Below, piece after piece: positions 1 through 8,335 of a stretch of 64,000 nt of DNA (position 1 is its first letter; each line of letters starts with the position of its first letter). The notes under the pieces are model-generated. The model searched no databases. It worked only from the letters and a program-made list of their open reading frames with translations, and was not told where the DNA came from. Source of the DNA: Fasciola hepatica (Eukaryota; Platyhelminthes; Trematoda; Plagiorchiida; Fasciolidae); NCBI GenBank assembly GCA_948099385.1, contig CANUEZ040000047.1, forward strand, positions 28,414,501 through 28,478,500. Direction: 5' to 3'. The translations under genes and the position numbers were made by a program.

Positions 1-1605
1 GGATCTCAGTACAAGTTGGTGAGCAAGTGTTTGGTACATAATCACGACTTCCATCTGTTTAATGACAGGATGTACGCTAAGAATAGGAGGCTAAATGCAG
101 ATCAGGAGACAGAGGTTGCCAGAATGATGGCAACTTTTCATAATGCAAGCGAAATATGTACTTACGCTCGGAACAACTTCAACAGGTTGTTTACGGTGAA
201 AGATGTGCACGCCTTAAGGGCTAGGCAAGTGCATCTCGATGCTCGGTCGGATGCACTGAAGATAAAGGAGATGGTTAAAGATAAGGGGGACTTGCGTATA
301 TTATCGGAGGACGGTGTTGTGAGGTACGTTTTCTACGTGCCTCATTCGGTTAAAGGGTTATTAGCTAGGTATTGTGAGGTAGTGTTGGCTGATGCAACGC
401 ATCAGTCTAACCGGGGTGGGTATGTCCTGTGGCACGCGATGTTCATAGACGAGAGTGGTTTAGGTAGGTCTTTCTTCTACGCCATTCTACCAAATGAGAG
501 TGGCGTAAGTTACAGACGTGCTATTAAAGAAATGAAGCAGTACCTACCGGTGTCTTTCAAGCCGAAAAGCATCATCATAGACCGAAGCCTTGCACAGTAT
601 TCCGCCTTTCGGGAATCATACCCCGAATCTCGTATACTGTTTTGTCAGTTCCATGTGCTTCGTGATATGAAGAAGCACTGCTTTCAGCTTAGTCATTCGA
701 CGTTGAACGACAAACGACGCATCCATCAGTGGATGCGGAACATGGTTTATGCGTCTACGAAGATGCTTTTCGATAGGTTCAAGGCTGCAATCGCCAGTCG
801 CAGCCCAATGGCGTTTGCATATCTAAGTCGTACATGGTTGCCCTATGAAGACATGTGGGCTGCTTATAGTGTCAAGTGGGCAACTTCGTTTGGGACGTTC
901 ACCACCAACAGGGTGGAAGTCGAGAATAGGTATTTGAAGGCAGGGTTATCCACCAGGTCCTCCCTGGTGGATGTCTTCGCCCGCATCCTGAAGCGGTCCG
1001 AAGATTTGGAGGAAAGTAGGCGTAGAAGGATTGGGAAGGAGTTAGTCGGTTCTTTTAAGCCAGCGACGGGGTTCCAAGTGTATTCCGATTACCTTGGACG
1101 GCTTACCGGCTTTGCCCGTGAAGCCGTTCAAAAGCACATCAGTAGACATTCCGTTCACAATGTAAGTCACGATTCTGGCCGATGGAGTGTCCGGTGTGTG
1201 CGGGCCTGTGCGGCTGTGGTAACCATGGGGGTTAATCCAGCCTGCACATGTCCCTTTTCCAAGCAGTGGCTGCTACCATGCAGCCACATTGTTGCCGTTG
1301 CCATTTTTATTAAGTACGACCTGTGCGGGCTTCCTGTTGGTCGTTGGGCAAAGAAGACGGGCAGCTCGTTCACTCCTGTGCTGCCTGTACCAATAAGGGA
1401 TACGGCGGTAGAAAACTCGGCCAGAATTAGTCCTAGTGATAAGTTGTCCATAAGTGAGGAATTAAGGAAGGACATTGCCGTAGCGTTGAACAGTTTGGGG
1501 TACACAAAGTTCACGGAACTGGTACCTCAAATGAGAAATTTGGCTCGAGTGTTAGGTTCCGGAAAGGATGTAGATTTTTTTGTAGGGATAGGGCACAAAA
1601 TATAA
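1..1605 (+). CDS. MULE-type transposase with SWIM zinc finger, 5' end outside the window
   Basis: Mutator-like (MULE) DDE transposase, a cut-and-paste enzyme. The frame is open from base 1, so the N-terminus lies upstream; the residues before the first ATG (16) end in a C...HNHD zinc-ligand pattern typical of the FAR1/WRKY-GCM1-like DNA-binding domain. Counting from that ATG, the catalytic candidates are D126 (LADATHQ), D189 (IIIDRS) and E301 or E303 (TTNRVEVEN), with the family's CQFH motif at 210-213. A SWIM finger follows at 410-424 (CxCx9CxH). The frame stops at 1603-1605, but a reading frame shifted by -1 continues directly into a PHD finger (next entry), so the stop is probably a frameshift or a slippage site. 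Family assignment is secure from the motif order; whether it is active or domesticated is unknown. Confidence 0.85.
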   Translation, partial: GSQYKLVSKCLVHNHDFHLFNDRMYAKNRRLNADQETEVARMMATFHNASEICTYARNNFNRLFTVKDVHALRARQVHLDARSDALKIKEMVKDKGDLRILSEDGVVRYVFYVPHSVKGLLARYCEVVLADATHQSNRGGYVLWHAMFIDESGLGRSFFYAILPNESGVSYRRAIKEMKQYLPVSFKPKSIIIDRSLAQYSAFRESYPESRILFCQFHVLRDMKKHCFQLSHSTLNDKRRIHQWMRNMVYASTKMLFDRFKAAIASRSPMAFAYLSRTWLPYEDMWAAYSVKWATSFGTFTTNRVEVENRYLKAGLSTRSSLVDVFARILKRSEDLEESRRRRIGKELVGSFKPATGFQVYSDYLGRLTGFAREAVQKHISRHSVHNVSHDSGRWSVRCVRACAAVVTMGVNPACTCPFSKQWLLPCSHIVAVAIFIKYDLCGLPVGRWAKKTGSSFTPVLPVPIRDTAVENSARISPSDKLSISEELRKDIAVALNSLGYTKFTELVPQMRNLARVLGSGKDVDFFVGIGHKI

Positions 1606-2096
1606 GCGTAGCTTTAGGCAATGACACACTGGTTTCTGAATTTATCAGCAGGGTTCCTAGGAACATCTTTCCCCGTAATCGACCTGTTGAACCAGTTCCG
1701 AGTACATCACACCACACGGCAGTCCAACCGTCTTCAAAACGTAAGGCTGCCTTGACCCTTAGAAATACCGATGATGCACATTTGCAAATCATCGGTGACC
1801 CTCTGCAGCTTGTGCAATTCCGACAGCTAAAGACAACCACCTCGGCGCAGTATAGACTACACGAGAAAAGGAAACGTTTCGACCTGGCGAATTCACCCAT
1901 ACGCCAGGACATTTGCAGCATCTGCCACATGGAAGACCCTTTCATGGGCTTGGACGAAACGACTAATTGGGTCCAATGCTGCAAATGCACTCGGTGGGCG
2001 CATTACCAATGTGCCAATTTTCAAAACGAAGAGAACTACTTTTGCGTACACTGCATGTCGCAGCCACGTAAGTGCCACACATTTCTTCAGCACTAA
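1581..2096 (+). CDS. C-terminal extension of the MULE protein with PHD finger, -1 frame
   Basis: This frame is open upstream of the stop of the preceding transposase and can be entered by a -1 slip at a run of seven T (1575-1581). It has no convincing ATG of its own; its first track start codon is a TTG at 1752. The last third is a C4HC3 PHD zinc finger: with T1752 as residue 1, C55, C58, C76, C79, H84, C87, C98 and C101. PHD fingers usually read histone H3 tails, so the domain could guide target choice. The sequence between the SWIM finger and the PHD finger is polar and unstructured-looking. A GTAAGT at 2068 near the 3' end could be a splice donor, but no partner exon was found. Confidence 0.7.
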   Translation, partial: CRDRAQNISVALGNDTLVSEFISRVPRNIFPRNRPVEPVPSTSHHTAVQPSSKRKAALTLRNTDDAHLQIIGDPLQLVQFRQLKTTTSAQYRLHEKRKRFDLANSPIRQDICSICHMEDPFMGLDETTNWVQCCKCTRWAHYQCANFQNEENYFCVHCMSQPRKCHTFLQH

Positions 2097-2435
2097 ATCG
2101 CTCTTTTGCAGTTTGAAACCTGAAAGAGAGCGGGGTTGGGATACCCCTTCGGTCGAGTTATGAGCGATTGACTCACTCGGTCGAGTCGTGAGGAAATTCA
2201 TCAATCGTTAGATCACCTCAGAGGTGCGGAGCACAAACCTTTTCCAGCTGGAACTATCCGGTTGGTTTTTGGCTCACCTCACGAACCTCTCTTAGTTTAT
2301 ATAATTAAATAAACAATTCCAATTCACTTCACCGAGTTTCCTTTCTTTTTCGGCACACGTCGGAACTTTTGGTTTGTTGCCCGTTCCGTAGGCCACTAGC
2401 TACGGGTGGTTCACAAGTTTAGTTGCAGCGGCGAT
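2097..2435 (+). other. 3' flank of the MULE gene, no coding signal
   Basis: No gene-like frame. AATAAA at 2308-2313, about 210 nt after the stop, could be the polyadenylation signal of the MULE transcript. A TATATAATTAAAT stretch just before it also resembles a TATA box, so an LTR origin is possible. No terminal inverted repeat partner is visible because the 5' end of the element is outside the window. Confidence 0.4.
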
Positions 2436-2494
2436 TCCAGTATATATGCATACATGGCAACCTACGTGTGCTTATGTGTATAAGAATCACATAT

Positions 2495-2528
<34 letters not shown>

Positions 2529-2743
2529 GTGTCTATATACAAATATATATATAAATGCATATATATACATATACATATGTTTATATATATACATATACAT
2601 ATATATATACATATATCAATAAACTAGATATGTGTATATGTACATATGCATATATATATATGTGTATATATATACATATGAACATATATATACATATATA
2701 TATGTTCATGTATACATATGCATGTGTATATATGTATATCCAG

Positions 2744-2791
<48 letters not shown>

Positions 2792-2909
2792 GTATACATG
2801 TATATATATATATATATGTATATACAAATATATACATATGCTTAAGTATACATATAAATATATATATATGCATATGTATATATGTGTATATATATATATA
2901 AATGTATGG

Positions 2910-2957
<48 letters not shown>

Positions 2958-3243
2958 ATAAACATATATGTGTATATATACATATGCATATATATGTGTA
3001 TGTATATACATATGAACATATATATATATATATATGCATATACATGTTTATGTATACAGATATATACATATGTATAAATGCGTATGTAGACATATATATA
3101 TGCATATATTTTTATGCATACATATATATATACATGTCTGTATACATGTATATATATGCATATATATATTTATATACATATATATATATATAGGTATATA
3201 TATATATGTATATAAATATATACATGCACATATATACACGTGT

Positions 3244-3276
<33 letters not shown>

Positions 3277-3443
3277 CATATATTTATATGCATATATATA
3301 TGTCTACATACGCATTTATACATATGTATATATCTGTATACATAAACATGTATATGCATATATATATATATATATGTTCATATGTATATACATACACATA
3401 TATATGCATATGTATATATACACGTATATGTTAATGGATATAA

Positions 3444-3484
<41 letters not shown>

Positions 3485-3590
3485 TATATGTACATATACA
3501 TACATTTATATATATATATATATACACATATATACATATGCATATATATACATATATTTATATATATACTTATGCATATGTATATATATG

Positions 3591-3636
<46 letters not shown>

Positions 3637-3674
3637 AACCTGGGTGTGCTTACGTTTAAAAGATTTATGCATAA

Positions 3675-3707
<33 letters not shown>

Positions 3708-3780
3708 TACATATATATTTATGTCAATATATATGTAAACAGATATACATATACATGTATACATTTACATGTGTACAGAC

Positions 3781-3837
<57 letters not shown>

Positions 3838-3987
3838 CCTCGGTGTCCTTATGTGTAAGCGAATTATGTACACATATGTATATATATTCATATGCACATT
3901 CGCAAATACATGCATATATGTACGCATTCATTTATATATAAATGTATATATATATATGCTTACGATCGCATATATATATATATATAT
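2436..3987. repeat. Long AT-only microsatellite tract, (TA)n with TATACA/TATGTA variants
   Basis: About 1.55 kb almost entirely of TA steps with scattered C and G as ACA/TGT variants. It is broken by three short GC-containing islands near 2457-2492, 3632-3672 and 3832-3872. All open frames here are Tyr/Ile-rich translations of the repeat on both strands and are not genes. The centre is an inverted repeat (separate entry). Confidence 0.95.
2790..3605. repeat. Large imperfect palindrome inside the AT tract
   Basis: The arm at about 2790-3190 is the reverse complement of the arm at about 3203-3605, with the axis near 3196/3197. Segment 3034-3106 matches the reverse complement of 3287-3359 without a difference that I could find. 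Farther out (2836-3030 against about 3365-3575) the arms agree with a few substitutions and small length changes in TA runs. Divergence rises in the central ~150 bp. This is more than simple repeat self-complementarity, because the rare C/G positions (for example TAAATGCGTATGTAGACA at 3075-3092) also mirror each other. Confidence 0.8.
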
Positions 3988-4379
3988 GGGAATTCAAACC
4001 TGGAAACAATATTCCCTTTTACTTTTCCAGGAAAATATCGCGATTCACTTTATCATCGACACCTAGTGGCTACCAACGTAGCACGTAACCAGTTATCGTG
4101 GGCTGTATCTTTGCGGTTATCGTGGACCGTACGATTCACCAAAATAGGTATCAGTTATCGCGTGTGTTCGAAAGCTGCGCCAAAAGTAGCGCTTTCGCGC
4201 GCCCGGATGTTCAGACTATACCGACAGTCAGAAACGGTTCAAGGCCAAATTCAAATGTCTCACATGGATAAACAAACGTGAAAATGTGTGGTGTATGAGC
4301 GAGCATTCCAAAATAATGTTTAATATAGTCAAATTCACAAAGCACGTTGAACATTTAGAAGGATTTTCAGTATTCGTTC
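3988..4379 (+). other. Unassigned sequence between AT tract and LINE A
   Basis: No convincing gene. A short motif (GTTATCG) recurs three times between about 4091 and 4160. This may be the far end of another element, but I cannot assign it. Confidence 0.3.
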
Positions 4380-5345
4380 TTTACATGGCGTATGACGTTG
4401 GGCTGACGATGTTCACTGTCTAATTTTGGGTGACTTCAGCTCGCGGAATGTGGACTGGGAGAATCTTCTGTGCAATGCAGGAGCGGATTTATTTTTCCGC
4501 GAGTTCCTTTCAACAGTGCTTGAGCTTTCCTTGTACCAAAGCGTCAGAAGGGTGACCCGAACCCAGGATTAACAAAACGTCCATCCTAGATCTGGTGACA
4601 CCTCCAAGAAGTTCCGATATTGATCAGACTGAGTACCTACCTTCACGAAGGTGCGGCGACTATGCGGTGTTAACGATCAGCTGGAAGAGGGGAACGACGT
4701 TTGTTCCCAGACCACAGGGAAGACTCAACATCTGGTGAATGCCGTTCCAACAAGTCAGGGAAGCCGCATCCTAAGTGATGTGGTACCTGCCAGGACCGCA
4801 CGAAATAGAGAAGGACTGGGGAGCAATTCGGGACGAAATCCTTCAGTTATGCCAAACTTTTGCTTCACATCCATCCAGCGACCGCATGCAAAAGGCCCAT
4901 CTTGGTTTGACTCACAACTTAGGTGCCTTTTGAAGCGTCGGGATCGAGCGTGGAAACAATGTCACTCGACTGGAGAGGGATACGACCGATACCGCACCAT
5001 CCGAAATCAGTGTACCCAACTGAAGGGAGAAGAGCTATGTATCTTCGGGGAAAGGTTAGCAATGAACTCGGTCCGTGCACCCAAGCGCCTGTTTGCGTAT
5101 CTGCGACGAGAAACGCCAGCCACAAAATGCGATCCCAGCCCTACAGGACGGACACTCGCTGGGAGTTACAGATGAACACAGGGCAGAGATACTGCGAGGC
5201 GCTACTTGTCGGTCTATGCTCCTGAACGGAGGCACAATCAGCCATCACGCTTTGCAGTGGAAGCCCCTCGAATGTCGTGCCAAGATATCACCGAGAAAGA
5301 AGGGGCGGCAGCCATGCGCACCATCAAAGTCAACCAAGGCTTTTA
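4380..5345 (+). pseudogene. LINE A, endonuclease and linker part of a CR1-like ORF2 (broken)
   Basis: Remains of a non-LTR retrotransposon ORF2. A translated stretch reading ILGDFSSRNVDW near 4420-4455 is the DFN-type motif of apurinic-like endonucleases, followed by a TR...SILDLV-like region near 4550-4600. The frame 4651-5175 has the long basic linker between endonuclease and reverse transcriptase (PSWFDSQLRCLLKRRDRAWK). Near 5300-5335 a frame reads AAMRTIKVNQ, the stretch just before the conserved GPDG motif. Stops and frameshifts are frequent, so it is dead. The PDG motif and the rest of the reverse transcriptase resume at about 15,166, about 9.8 kb away: the two pieces are one element split by later insertions. 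Confidence 0.75.
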
Positions 5346-5881
5346 AGAGAGCAGTAAACCTATGTTGGGTGGCAGTATACCACGAGTTATGTTAAGCAGC
5401 TTTTAGGGTCAGACGCAATTTACTTATTGTTTCCACCTTACTCTGCCAGGGCTGATACTGTACAAAATTTCTGCCTTTCAGAAAAAAAATCACGCAATGT
5501 TGGGAGCTACGGAAACGCGCCGACAACACAACTATCAGGACACGCGATTGGCTCTAGCCACACTAAGTCCTGTACAAACTGAACTGATTTGGGATGAGGT
5601 TTTCCGTTTCCCTCTCATTTTTAGCGGGGATTCGACGAAATACACTCGGCAGTGGTGGGTGCATAACTGGTGTGCATACCATCGAAGGAATTCTGGACGC
5701 TCGATTGGCCGTGGCCATTACCTGTCCTGTGCAGACTGAACTGAACTGAATTGAACTGCGGTACACCAGCAGTGCGGTCATCTCCCTCGGTGAGTGTAGC
5801 TGTTCTTGAAATTTTTAGAACACACAGCTCGTCCCCCTCCATTTAAGTTGATCTTTATCTGTGCTGACTGGATCCTGAATA
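5346..5881 (+). other. Non-coding insert ending in a CTGAA-type repeat, and 5' region of LINE B
   Basis: No coding signal. A run of ACTGA/CTGAA units (about 5736-5757) resembles the 3' tail of the RTE-2 elements found later (about 38,660), so 5346-5757 may be a short, 5'-truncated element. From roughly 5758 the sequence is probably the 5' untranslated region of LINE B, whose ORF1 starts at 5882. Confidence 0.35.
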
Positions 5882-6112
5882 ATGTCAGTGCCCCACACCA
5901 GTGATATAACCGCTCGCTCAGGTGAGGCTACTTTCCCCATGAGGCAGTGCGATTCCCCCTCCGTGGCCAATGCCTCACTCCTCAACCCGGACGAAACGGT
6001 CCTTCATAATGCACTGGCAACAGATGCACTAAAATGTGCAGTCCAAAGTCAGGCTGCAGAGATAGCTGAGCTAAGGGCCACTGTCCGCACCCTTAAGGAT
6101 GAACCCAAGCAG
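5882..6112 (+). pseudogene. LINE B ORF1, N-terminal part, cut by the CACTA insertion
   Basis: The frame starts with ATG at 5882 and encodes about 77 residues before it meets the CACTA terminus at 6113. It ends in a heptad-like stretch (SQAAEIAELRATVRTLKDE), as in the coiled coils of LINE ORF1 nucleic-acid chaperones. The frame resumes beyond the CACTA element at about 11,091 in the same phase (both positions congruent to 2 modulo 3). Joining the two halves is an inference from position, frame and content. Confidence 0.65.
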
Positions 6113-6253
6113 CACTGCCCAACGTCTGCCCAATTGGGCTAGGGTTGGGCAAACGTTGGGCTTGCCCATCACAACGTTGGGCAACTCTATTGAAATGCGT
6201 TGGGCAGCGCCACCAGCGCCCAATTGGGCTAGGGTTGGGCATGCCCAACGTTC
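6113..6253. repeat. Left terminal and sub-terminal repeats of the CACTA element
   Basis: At least ten GCCCAA or TTGGGC words in about 140 bp, many as back-to-back palindromes (CCCAATTGGG). A block beginning CCCAATTGGGCTAGGG occurs twice, near 6129 and 6220. In CACTA elements such words are the binding sites for the transposition protein. Confidence 0.8.
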
Positions 6254-6419
6254 TGAGAAAATCGCGGAAAATAGTTCCCTCCTTTCCAAAAATCACCTAA
6301 AATTTCGTTTCACTGCGGAATCGGCTATTACAATATTCCCCCACGTTTTTAGTTCAACCACTAAGTTGCCCATATATATATAAACAAGTAAAACTGCCAA
6401 TTGTAGAAGAAAAAGGAGA

Positions 6420-6425
6420 TTTATT
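6420..6425 (-). terminator. AATAAA polyadenylation signal for the CACTA accessory gene
   Basis: Minus-strand AATAAA about 51 nt downstream of the stop codon at 6476-6478, the expected spacing for cleavage and polyadenylation. Confidence 0.6.
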
Positions 6426-6475
6426 GTATAAAAAGGCGGTAAAAATGTACATAAAATTCCGGCATTCGTTGTTGG

Positions 6476-8132
6476 TCATTCTTGTATTTCACGGAATCTT
6501 GTTAGGTCTTCTTGCTGTTCACGAGATCTGTAAAATGAAAGTGTGGAAAGTGATGTATTAACCGTTCGAAAAATATGGAACAACCTGATTTTGTAAGTTT
6601 AACTCAGAAACGTATATACTACACACAAAATTATGCGTGTTCTGTTATTCAACATTATACGAGGCAGTGTCTACTTGTAATAGATAAACTGTGTCACCAC
6701 TTCATAGTTCCATACGCATATTGGTGGATGACATTATGCACCATCCGTTTTAAATGAAGCAATGGTTACTCAGAAACCCTGAATGAATGAACACAACACC
6801 AAAAAATAAAAAAACGACGTACCGGCGTAGCCGTCTTCCTTCGCCTCGATCCCGAGCGTTGATAAACCAACGCTTAATGTGCCTCTCTATGACAGACCTC
6901 GGTTCATCTGCGAATCGTTCTGTCCCACGCACTGCGTCTGTTGTTTCGTGTTAATAATTGTATCGACCTACCCACTACGGCCGCGATCAACCTATGATCG
7001 TAAACCGATTTCCGTTGCGGGCTACCTAGCCAACAGCAAGTCATAGCAACCTCTTCTCCAATGCTTGCTGCCAGCATACCCCGCACCGTTTCACACAGAT
7101 CTGTACAGGTGAACCGTTTGAGCGTGGTAACCTGGAATTTTAAGTTTCAAATGTAAAAGATTACCATGCTAGCATATACACTTGGGGAAGCAAGAGTGTC
7201 GTTTAGGGTTTCCAAGTCCCCCAACGATTCTGCTCGCAGCACCTTGGGTGGAACGGCTGATATATGGGTGGCCCCCAATGCGACAGTAAGCGAGTCGAGC
7301 GCCCGTTCCACCTTGCCCAAACGGTTCTCCATATGTTGCGTGGTCACTATGTCGGTATTTAATTAACTAAAAAAGCCACTTACGCATTAGCTCACTCAAA
7401 TTTTTCAAGATTCGGTTCAATATGACTTTGCAGTCAGCTGTTTCTTTGCTATCAAAAAAGGTTAATCGCCAACTTTTAGGGTGACTACCTTCTACGGAAC
7501 TCTGGTGAAGGACTGCGGTCATCGCCGGTGGGATACGACTCACGGAATAGCACGGGCGATGATGTCTCGCAGTGAGCCGTATTTGATGTACTGATAGGAA
7601 AAGCTTATTGATAGGAAACGTCAACTTACGAAGCAGCTTCCATAACTCTTTGTAGCACCGGCGGCGGACTAGAAGGCAGTTCAAAATGTTTTTGATTTGC
7701 ACGCAATAGAGCCGTATGCTCCTCTTGAAAACTGTCGTCGGAGGACAGTTGCGTCGGTATCCTTACATAAAATTAACTGATAAACTTTCGTACCTTCTCC
7801 GAACTGAATACCGTTGGCCAAAGTGCGTTTGTGGCACGGTGTCGTCTGTGCTACAGGTGGAAGTGTCTTGGAGTAACCGACTTTCAAAAATGAAAGCGTC
7901 TCCAAAGTCGTCTGAGAGAATGTCACATGTAAAACGATTTACCTGTGTGAAACAACTCCACAAATGCGTATGCCTGCACAGAGTCCGACTGTGGTGCGCC
8001 GGACAGAAGCATTTGGCGGTATTGCGTAATAGTTGCAACCCGAGGCCACCTTACGCGGTTGCCGCCGACCACCCAGTTGCTGTGCACCACGGCGTAAGAA
8101 TTTTCCGCCAAAAATTTTACTACCAAGTACAT
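6476..8132 (-). CDS. CACTA accessory gene, nine exons, DUF4806/BEN-like C-terminal domain
   Basis: Predicted exons in transcript order: 8132-7943, 7911-7794, 7731-7630, 7590-7489, 7448-7384, 7346-7165, 7131-6972, 6937-6823, 6527-6476. Every intron is GT-AG, seven are 31-62 nt except the last (295 nt), and the phases agree at all eight junctions, giving 361 codons plus TGA. Residues 1-63 contain YLVVKFLAEN...WVVGG...WPR, the VV.F...VVP..W...WP pattern that opens many transposon-linked DUF4806 or BEN proteins. The middle is acidic and serine-rich, then a coiled-coil-like stretch (KVILNRILKNLSELM, MENRLGKVERALDSL). The end (CCWLGSPQRKSVYDHRLIAAV, then IERHIKRWFINARDR) resembles DUF4806. Its start is preceded directly by TTCCTTTTAG. 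The domain names are from memory of family patterns. The role is unknown; DNA binding at the sub-terminal repeats is a guess. Confidence 0.7.
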
Positions 8133-8160
8133 CTAAAAGGAAGCACATTAGAAACGGAAT
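8126..8160 (-). promoter_or_regulatory. 3' splice site abutting the accessory gene ATG, possible trans-splice acceptor
   Basis: Minus strand reads a T-rich tract with TTCTAAT followed by TGCTTCCTTTTAG and then ATG (8132-8130). It looks like a branch site, polypyrimidine tract and AG acceptor. The only nearby strong donor (GTAAGT at 8403) lies inside the transposase coding end and is out of phase with this ATG. Confidence 0.45.
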
Positions 8161-8335
8161 AAACAAGTTCTCCTGGGTTTCCCGTCTCCAGACTCAACAG
8201 CGTGATGCACAACATACATGCCACCACAGAGAAGTTAGGCTGACGACAAATAATTTATGATACGTGCAACAAAGAAACACGAATGGTAACACTGAGCAGA
8301 TTACAGGAAGCACGTACATGCGTGTGATGAAATAG

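Noticed and set aside
2555..4066. Many overlapping open frames on both strands rich in Tyr and Ile, the longest 286 codons
   Set aside because: They are translations of (TA)n/TATACA repeats, which lack stops when TA steps fall in frame as TAT/ATA; no domain and equal capacity on both strands.
6099..6383. Plus-strand frame rich in Pro, Asn and Trp
   Set aside because: It is a translation of the GCCCAA repeats at the CACTA left end.
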